This document shows positions 55,701-64,000 of a DNA stretch of 64,000 bases, in pieces. The notes beneath the pieces were generated by a model. It was given only the letters and a program-made list of their open reading frames with translations, did not search any database and had not been told where the DNA came from. The position numbers and the translations under genes are program-made. Within the stretch, counting starts at the first letter, position 1. Each line of letters starts with the position of its first letter. Origin of the DNA: Sclerurus mexicanus (taxonomy: Eukaryota > Chordata > Aves > Passeriformes > Furnariidae); assembly GCA_013396755.1 (NCBI GenBank), contig VWZF01003241.1, forward strand, positions 494,727 to 558,726, given 5' to 3'.

Positions 55701-58700
55701 ACCCTGGCATGCTGCTCACCACCTCGCTGTCAGATACCAAATACCCATTCCAGAGCACAGAAACAAGTGGGTTTTCTGCAAACAAAAGCAAGGCAAGTTC
55801 TTCCACAATCTCTTCCTCGAGCATACAAACTGCACCGGCTGAGTATTTCCAAAAGCTCTCCCTGAAATGAGCACAGGAAAGAGAAAAATTTGGGCAAGGA
55901 CCTAATCAACTGAAAACAAGAACTCTTCTGAGGACGTTGTCAGGCAACATTAATAATCCACAATGTTACTAACTCCACCTATAACACTGGGAATTCAGCG
56001 TGTTCTGTCCTTTACAAACACTCAGTTATAAAAGAGGCTACAAAGATTAACATGACAGAAGGTATGGACAAGGCAGGGCCTGTCACTTGAAATAATAAAG
56101 GCTTTGATCTTGTTCAGACACCATTGCCTCATTTTTCCCCTGCCAAATTACCAAATTTGTTCTCAGCTCTTCAAAAATGAAGTCAGAAAGGCAGAAATGT
56201 CATCCACAAGACAGTAAGGTATCAACAACTCCTCGTAACAAAGAGCTACATCACTCTGGGATTAACATGTAAGCAAAGGAAAGAGCAGACACCAAGTACC
56301 CAACATTTGCTAAGCAATACAGAAGAAAACTACCAAGCTGTTTTCTAGTCAGATGAATTTCACTGACTGGACTATCTTCACCCCAGAACACTGAGTAATT
56401 CTCTTCACACCTATGCATAAATTCCACACAGGGAACAACTACAAGCCCACGGCCTCCATTCTTACCAAGGTGGACTCCATTTCATGCTACTCAGTGCGCC
56501 CCCATCACGACTCCAACTGCTTGGAAAGCTCTGGCATTCCCAGTGAAGGATATCCAGCAAGTTGTGGCCACCAAGAACTTGAGATGAGTATTAATTCATC
56601 CTGAGCAGCACTGGATCAAAGTTTTAAGATACTATAAACATCCTGGCTGGTGCAGGTACTTGCCAATACAATCCCAAGTGATCAGATCCATTCAGTCAGC
56701 TCTAGTTTCAACAAGTCCCCTCGTGGATGAGCAGAGAAATGAAGAAATAAAGAACCAGAAGTATCTTCTCTACACATACTTCAGATCCCTATAAACGTTC
56801 ATGTGTTAGACTGCCCAGCAGTGCCAAACTCAAAGCTGCAACAGTTCTTTGTAAGCCATTAACAGCTCATGAATCAAAATGTGCTTCAAGACCGAGGCAG
56901 GACCATGACCTTACTACCGACCATAAACCACACATTCAAGTAACATATAAAGGCACAACCTGTCCTGTGTCTGCATATTTGGTTTCTCACTTTTTCTTTT
57001 CTTTTTTTTTAACTTAGGAGGTGCTTACAATGTGCAATACTTCTCTCCTGGAACACAAGATGAATGACTGTGGCAGAGCCAGAGCCTGGAGTTTTGTCCT
57101 GCCACCCTCTTTGACTCTATTACCAAATGAAATAATGAGAGATTAAAATGGTAACTGATTCCCCAAACAGATTTTAACACTGTCATAACAAAATCACGTA
57201 GGCTCGGGTTTGGCTTTCCTTAGGGGGGTGGGGTGTGGTGGTTTTTTTTTTGTTTTGTTTTTTTTAATTGAGGCATTCATCTCTCTATAAAAAGAAACAG
57301 TTTGGATTCAAAAGTAAGAGTGAGCTAAACCTTTGCTCTCACCAGGTAGAAAGCATTTGCTTTATTCAAAATTATAATTAGTCACAGGCTTAACGTGTAT
57401 CTTATACCTACAATTATCATTTGCACAATTTGTATATAAATGAATCTAGCAGTAGCCCTTCTCAAAGCCCTTATAAAAATAAGATGGAGAAATGGAAGCA
57501 CAGAACGCCCCAAGTTAAGCTCCTCAAGTCAAGACACGCTGAACAAACAGTGGGTGAAGATTTCCACACAAGAAATCATCTGGTCTTACTTTTAGAGCAT
57601 GATCAATAGGCTCTCTCATAGTCTAAAATTTCCAAAGTGGCTTTTATCATGAGACATAAGTTACACCCACACAGGCAGTCCATCCTACAAATGTCAAGGA
57701 AACTGGAAACAGGAAAGGAAGAGGACATCAAGAGCACAGAAATCCTAATCTTTTTTCAATATTAGGGGAATAAATCTAAGATGATAGAGCAGCATCGCTG
57801 CACAGGGAAGAAAACACCAGCTCTCCATGAAAGTAAAAGTTAAGCATGTGGGGAAGAAAAGAATCAACTGCTCCAACACCATTCCCTGCCCCAACATGGT
57901 CCTTTCCCCTTAAAATTCGGTTTGAAGACTTAGTCTTTTCAGAGGAATTTGTTTCAGATGCCTTGAGACACAACAAAAAAAATAATTTAAAAACCCAACT
58001 GTAATAGCAGGCCTTCCTCACCTCTTCTTGGATGTACTGTAGCAAAAATGGGGATGCTCTCAAGTTATCAACTGGAATGTTGAAAAAGCCCTGAATCTCC
58101 TTCTGATGCAGGTCCATGGTAATAAGATGAGTTAGTCCTTAAAAAAAAATAGAAACAAGACTTAGAGAGAGGCACACCAAGAAAAGGAAGAGAGAACAGA
58201 CACACTCTTTATTTTTCTAAGTTTCACTGAAGTTTCTCCAGAAAACCTCCAAGCTGCATGAGAACATTACACTCAGTGAAAGTACGTAACAAATTAACTA
58301 TGTCCCTCCTAAGCACACTGGCATTAACATGTTTTGAGATTTCTGGTGTGTTTTTTTCAAAGAACCTCAGAACCCTCCACATAACTGACTCAGTAGTGCC
58401 ACACTGAGGCAGGTAAGATCCTTCCCCGTGGGATAAAATGGAAGCACTAATTTGTCCTGTCACACAGCAAGACCCCAGCACACTCGTTCCAGTCCTGAAC
58501 TCCTGAAAAATGGGCCCAGCTCCTAAACGTCAAAAACCACTCCCCTCAAAACAACAAACCAGATCACACTGTGTTTGCTAGAACTGCCTGGTTTTTTTTC
58601 CTGGGACAGGAGCAAAAGGAAGGGAGCAGAAAGTGTGTTGACGGTTATGAAAATGAATAATCTCATTCTCCCACATCATCTCAAATGTAAAGGACAGACA

Positions 58701-61230
58701 CAAAGTGCATTTATCCAACAGGTAAAAAACAGGCTGTAGATGACAAGGCACAACTGTTCAAGTATGTTAGAAACATACAGAATGGTATTAAGAGATGGAT
58801 ACCACGGCCCAAAGCAGCTGAGCACAGCAGACTCATTTTGCCAGCTCAGTAGGACTCAACATAAAATGGTTGTTTCAAGTTTGGGGGTTTTATGAACTCA
58901 TCATTCAGAAACATTTCTAATTACATTCTCCTTTTTATGTGGGTTTTAAACGTGAAAAACTTAGTAGTTATTTTTCAACAGAGTCCTAATTTGTGCACAG
59001 ACCTCTCTAAACCTGGAAGCTGACAGCAGGAGCCCCCCTTGTCCCGATTATTTCAGAACAGCCCACACTCTTACCAGCTTTGCACATCATTGAGGCCAGT
59101 AATTTAGAGACAATGGAGCCCCTTTTCCTCATCTTGCACTGTTTGCTGTATGGGAAGTAAGGAATCACTCCAATAATGCTTTTGGCACAGGAGGTTTTAC
59201 ACGCATACACCATGATCAGGAGCTCCATGATCGTAGTATTCACATCCCTGCAACAAGAAACATCTACTTCTGTATCTTGCGCACGAAAATCCCGTACTCA
59301 ACACAGTGTCCATCATTTATCCCCAATATCACTACTGCCCACAAAACAAAATGTATGATTTTTTCCATACAGAGATGCTTTTTAAAAAAATATTTTGTGC
59401 TTTGCAACATATTCCTCTCTTGTTAAGCCAAGAGCAGGCTAAATCCTTAAAAAAGAAGCTCTTTTCTGCACCGTGGGGCACATTGCCCAGGAAATGTTCC
59501 TCCTACATTTAGAACTTTGGGATGGTGCTAGAGATGGGCAGCTGAAGAGTGAAAAAATTGAAAGAGAATGACATAAGGAAAATAATGCACTTAGGGAAAG
59601 AATGCAGGGACCCAGGGGAATATTTCATTGATATCTTCACTGAAAATTAAAATAAGACAAGTCAGCTTATGCCACTGTCCACATATTAAAAAAAACCCAA
59701 GACAAATACAAACCAAAAAAAAAGCCTCTATCTAGTTAATCTAAGCTTATTACACTGTATCACAAACATAAGAAGTGACTGAAATTAAAACCAGAAGCAT
59801 TCCTATGGACAGCCCATGTCAAATGCTAGCACAGGGTCTTTAAACAGTTACTCACTTTGAAACTGTCTGGATGATAAATACGTCCTTTCCTCTCACAGAC
59901 TCCTGAATCTGCACTCTTGTTTCTGCCAAGAAGAAAAATACGTAATATTTGCAACAGCAAAGCTCAACAGAGTCTACAAAAAGGGGAGCCAATACAGGCA
60001 CATCAGTGTTAAGCACATTTCCAGTTTTGTTAATTAAATGCTCACCTCTGTTTGGTTCTTGATAAACCTGAACCTTCCCCATCTCAACTCCCAAGCGCCT
60101 GCAGGGACAGAAAACGAGCAGAACTCAATATGGGGAAAAGAAGGACAAAACAAATACAAATCCCATACACTGCAATAGTTACTGAAAACACTGTATTCCA
60201 CGTCAGAAAACCAAGGACAGAAAATCCCAAACTATAAAACCGGTATTTATAGGGGGCATCTCTTTAAAAAGCACCTACAATTTCCAAAAGCTGCACTGCA
60301 CACTAAGCTAAACTCACTTTCAAGTCAAGCTCAAAAGAACAAGCAGCAGAAAAAAATGCTTGAATACTAAATCATACAACAATTTCTAACTTTTAATATG
60401 TATTTCTTGCCCTATATGTGTACATACAAGTGGCAACACACACACGCACAATACTTAAAAATACCACTTTAAATCATTCTTCTCTATAGAAAAAAAGTCA
60501 GTGTGAAGAGGAAACACTAGCAAGCACTATTCTCTGGATAATGGAAGACTCATGCCCCAATTCTTGCTACACGTAACATGAGTTCCTTTGCATCCCCTTT
60601 CTCCAATCCACACCTAACTTTGGGCACATAAGCCTTGGGAAGAAATCCACCATGTGCAACATTCCCGGGAATGTTATGCACCCCAATTACCAAAGTAAAA
60701 ATTTACTTAACTCATAAAAGTTCTGCTGAAGCTACTCATGGATTTAAGCTAAAGAAATGTTCCAACCCAAAATACACAGTGAGCAGGAGTGATGCAGTTT
60801 TGCTGCCTAAGAAAACCCCACCACAAGGAGTGCAAAAATGATAAAAACTTCTGCCATGATTATTTAACAATACCCAAACATTAATTTTCCCATGTGTTTC
60901 CTAGAACATCCTGCAGCCAACCACAGCCTGCCACGGAACAATTCCGACACAAATTATTCTCCTTCTTATTCAGCTGCAGAAATATGCTGTGCAGTACAGC
61001 ACACTCCATGCTCTTGCAAACCATGGCAGTTTTCCCATGCAATCTTCCTTAAACAGAGGAATCAGAATTAATAAAACCAGTCCCCCAAGCTGCCCTGCAG
61101 ACTGTACTTACTCAGCAATCCTCTTCGACAGTTCCATGCATGACGAATTGGAATTAGCTGAAAACAGCACCAGCCCACCCTTGGTGATATTCATGATGGC
61201 CCCAATTTCAGTTGATGACACACAAAACAT
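49774..61230 (-). CDS. PRPSAP2: PRPSAP2, PRPP synthetase-associated protein 2 (PAP41)
   Basis: Ten coding exons in transcript order: 61230-61112, 60098-60046, 59922-59856, 59247-59075, 58137-58022, 54626-54571, 52300-52152, 51479-51409, 50477-50331, 49932-49774 (stop TAA 49774-49776). All are GT-AG, total 1110 nt, giving 369 aa, the same length as human. It opens [19 protein letters not shown] and ends FRNIGLDD. The PRPP-synthetase fold is plain (ATMELL-like [52 protein letters not shown] in place of the synthetase PRPP loop). Family knowledge: a non-catalytic subunit that binds PRPS1/PRPS2 in the cytosol and restrains PRPP synthesis for nucleotide pathways. The residues [10 protein letters not shown] differ from the human segment as I recall it, a variable linker. 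It is PRPSAP2 rather than PRPSAP1 by N-terminus and length. It is upstream of SLC5A10 on the same strand. Confidence 0.97.
50642..51120 (-). mobile_element. CR1 LINE fragment, 480 bp
   Basis: The longest CR1 copy here. The + strand reads gatctgggttggaagggacc, gccatgggcagggacacctt, tctgggcaccctgtgccagg, gtcaccctggagtctttt and tctcagccttttctcatagc, ending in catccatgtcc. It lies antisense in the PRPSAP2 intron between 51409 and 50477, in the same orientation as the gene. Confidence 0.95.
52301..54570. other. PRPSAP2 intron between 54571 and 52300
   Basis: A 2.3-kb AT-rich intron. Nothing recognised beyond short chance frames; no CR1. Confidence 0.6.
54627..58021. other. PRPSAP2 intron between 58022 and 54626
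   Basis: A 3.4-kb AT-rich intron. A homopolymer-rich T stretch lies at 57241-57266, preceded by G-rich ggggggtggggtgtggtg. No gene, RNA or CR1 copy was recognised. Confidence 0.6.
57241..57266. repeat. T-rich homopolymer tract
   Basis: T runs broken by two single G bases, directly after a G/T-rich segment. It could be a decayed poly(A) tail on the - strand, but no recognisable retrosequence body is attached. Confidence 0.7.
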
Positions 61231-61262
61231 CAACCCTAAGTTGTTTTTCCACTTCTAAAAGA
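61231..61262 (-). other. PRPSAP2: PRPSAP2 5' UTR part of exon 2
   Basis: A good acceptor on - (cttttgcag, AG at 61263-61264) starts an exon 32 nt before the ATG. This implies the first exon is non-coding and lies further upstream. Confidence 0.75.
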
Positions 61263-63945
61263 CTGCAAAAGATCAAAGGTCAGAGTCACAATGTTAAAAA
61301 CAAGAAACAAATCTTCTCCATTTACAAAGTGAAGACTTCCCCCATTCCCCATAGCGGGAATTTCCCCTATTCCCCTATGGCCTGTATTCTCCAGCATCCT
61401 TAGTATTCGCTGTCCCCACTTTAACAGCTTCCCTGGAGCACTCCAAAATTCCCCCTGAAAACCTCCTAATTTCAACAGGTTTTTCCCTATTTTTAACTGT
61501 TTTCCTCAGGCTATCATCTAGTAACAGAGATCCTCTTTTCCATCAGCTTGTCCGGTTCTGTTTCCAGGCCGGAGCAACATTTACTGACTTTTCCAAGATC
61601 ACAAAGCCAGTCAGGGGTAGAATGGAGCTGAACAGAGCTCCTGCGTCCTGGCTAGAAGAGTCTAGTTCCATAGCTGTGTCTTTTTTCATCACTTTGCAAT
61701 AAATTATAAACTTACAAATAGGGATGAAATGCAAGGAAGAGTTCAATAAAGCTGGCAGCTGTAAATAATGACCTCTGGCACAATGAATCCACTTGTTGAA
61801 GCAGCTGTTGTCATTCTTTGAGACTAATTCTCCTGTGAAAACAGGAGAAAAATATCACCAGGAAATCGATATAATTTTTTTTTGTTTCAAATAAAGGCAC
61901 AAACCACTAATCCCCATCAAGGGCTTCCATCTTTTCATTACTCTTTGTAAATTACATTTTCCTGACTCCTTCTACTGTAACATTTTAGTCAAATAAAAGA
62001 AAAACACACTGTCCAGCAGACCTTGATGGATCAAAGTAGAATTCAACTCAAAAATTCCTGGGCTACTGCTCTTCTACTATATAAGTAATCCAATCCTTCA
62101 TCATCCATTTCAGCATTATGTAGGGGACTGAAAATATCAAATATGAGTGGCATAATTTAAATTATGTGTACATTATGAAAGAAGTTACAGATAAATCAAT
62201 AACTTCTTTCCTGGCGAACATCTCTCTGCTGAGGAACAACTACCTAATAGTCACATGTAATTCATTAGAAAAAGCTGATGGTATATCAAGTACAAAAACA
62301 CAACTAAAAGAAACAAGATTTTTGTATTACAGGAACAGCTGGCTAGCTCTATAAAGAAACTCTTCACTTCACCTTTGCAACTACATATTCTCTTGCCCAG
62401 TTTGATCTTGTCACAGAGGGACCTGATTCACTCTCATGCAGAGCCAAAGTCAGGACCTTCCTAACAACAAATCTCTTGATGCTAAGGCTGAGCTCTGCTC
62501 AGCTGCTGTGAATGAAAAGCTGCCTGTCATCAGAACCTCCAAACTGTGCAGAAAGCAAGCACAAACAGGCTCAATTTCAGCCCCAGAACGCCTGGATGTT
62601 TCACTCTACTACAACCAGATGGCCCCCGACAGCCCTAAGCAAGACCTGTATCCCACTCTAGTCAAACACCCCAAAAAACCTATTTCTCAGCTAGTGTTTC
62701 TCTGTTCTGCTGCTCAGCTACTCTCTGTGACTCCCAGCTGTTAACTAATGGCCATCACCCATCAAATATTCATAATAGTGTCCAAGATCCACCTCGGCTC
62801 CAAAGTGAGGATGGACTAGAGATGCTTTTAGGTCTCAGAACACCACCTGAGAGCACTCTCCTTGTGTGGCTGAGTGGGGAAAACACAGATAAAACTTCCC
62901 CTGTTGCTAACAGCATTCATAGAGCAAAGGCACTTTGCTTTTTTCAGTTGTGCATCTTCTTTGTTCCACGTATTAGGGAAATAAGGATTAAAAGATCTGC
63001 TGAAAGACAAGAGCTGCTGTTCCCAATTATTACTCAAGGTGAATTTTACACCACAGTAAGACAGTGATGTATTCACCAGCAACACTGAGCATTGCTCTTC
63101 ACGTAACCATAGGTCAAGGACTTTCTTGTGGTTGTACTTCAGCAGCTACAGGTGGGCCATGGTGTGTGTGGGGAGGAAAGCTGCATTTAAAGAGTAATAG
63201 GGATGCACCGACCTTGAAACAGGTGTCGGGATGACAGCAAGCTGACAGAACTTTATTAGATGTGCAAAGACATGACTCCACACAGGGACACGGGGCCAAA
63301 ACCCTGTGGTTTGAGGTGGGCAAACCTTCCAAGGTCTGGGAGAACACATGCACCCCAGAGCAGGCTGCAGCACCAACTCGTGCCCTGCCTTTTGGGCTGC
63401 ACACAATCACACAGACACACCATGATGAGCACAACAATTACTGGGTACACATGGCTTTACACCTCCACGAACTGAGCACGTCCATGCAGAAAGCAACAGA
63501 GGCAGGAATAACTGCACGGGATAACCATGGTACTAAGCGCTGGATTCCCACGGGATGGAGGGGATCTGCACCCTCTCGCCAATCTCCCCACAGGGAATTC
63601 TCCCGGCCCCCCATACTCACCTACCCCCCTGGGTTAACAGCCCCTCCAGCCCACACCCCCCTACAATCCTGCAGCTGCTCCGGGTGGGTTACACAGGCCC
63701 TGTGGGTCCCGTCCCTCCTCTCCTGGAGCGCCCAGGGCACATCGCAGCCCACGCCGCTCCTCCCCACCTGTGTGGCGGCCGGGGAGCCCGCGCAGCCCCT
63801 CGAAGGGCCCGCCGGGAGAGGGTCCCCATTCCCTGAGGGGAGGGGAGGGCGGCTCAGCCCCGCGTGGGGAGAGCGGCGTGTCCCGCCCACACACCCACCT
63901 GGAGTGGGCTGAGCTGGCGGCAGCGCCCCTCGCTGAAGGCCTTAC
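61263..63945. other. PRPSAP2 intron 1
   Basis: 2.7 kb, AT-rich at the gene side and GC-rich toward 64000. No repeats or genes recognised. Confidence 0.6.
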
Positions 63946-64000
63946 CTGCCGGCTCCGGCCGCCCGGGCCCGGGAGAAGGCGGCCCGGCCGGAGGGGAAGG
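63680..64000 (-). promoter_or_regulatory. PRPSAP2: CpG-rich PRPSAP2 promoter and first exon
   Basis: CpG density rises steeply to the window end (ccggccgcccgggcccggg, ggcggcccggccgg). On -, gccggcag is followed by gtaaggcctt, a strong donor at 63944-63945, so non-coding exon 1 is 63946 to at least the window end. No TATA is visible, typical of a housekeeping CpG promoter. The TSS lies at or beyond the edge, where a divergent neighbour may start. Confidence 0.65.

Noticed and set aside
1..64000. CRISPR arrays, operons, tRNA or rRNA genes, intact transposons
   Set aside because: None seen; this is vertebrate nuclear DNA with spliced genes and truncated LINE fragments.

Overview
The window is a stretch of a bird nuclear genome. 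Truncated CR1-type LINE copies are scattered through it, introns are short, there are CpG-rich promoter-like patches, and the four protein-coding genes are vertebrate genes in the order of human 17p11.2 (PRPSAP2, SLC5A10, FAM83G, GRAP). I could not name a species. It carries two assembly blemishes: an N run at 24905-24933 and a single ambiguous base at 9623.

Layout. 1-3690 is upstream flank and GC-rich 5' region with no gene I can defend. GRAP runs on + (3690-8183, 5 exons, 217 aa). SLC5A10 runs on - over 38 kb (47915 down to 9079, 15 exons). FAM83G runs on + (17294-34428, 5 coding exons, 877 aa) inside SLC5A10. PRPSAP2 runs on - (61230 down to 49774, 10 coding exons, 369 aa), with a non-coding first exon at about 63946-64000 in a CpG-rich promoter. 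All exon models were assembled by hand from splice sites, reading phase and protein similarity. Every junction keeps phase except the 3' end of SLC5A10 exon 13, which could not be resolved.

Functions. GRAP is an SH3-SH2-SH3 adaptor coupling tyrosine-kinase signalling to Ras. SLC5A10 (SGLT5) is a sodium-coupled mannose/fructose transporter of kidney. FAM83G (PAWS1) is a pseudo-phospholipase-D scaffold that anchors casein kinase 1 alpha and acts in BMP and Wnt signalling. PRPSAP2 is the non-catalytic partner of PRPP synthetase. They share no pathway; what links them is physical arrangement.

The most notable structure is that arrangement. FAM83G and SLC5A10 are interleaved on opposite strands: SLC5A10 exon 9 lies inside FAM83G intron 4, and exon 8 lies 107 bp past the FAM83G stop, within its likely 3' UTR. 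GRAP and SLC5A10 converge with poly(A) signals that predict overlapping 3' UTRs. I found no undescribed gene system, CRISPR array, operon or RNA gene; the remaining findings are regulatory candidates and sequence oddities.
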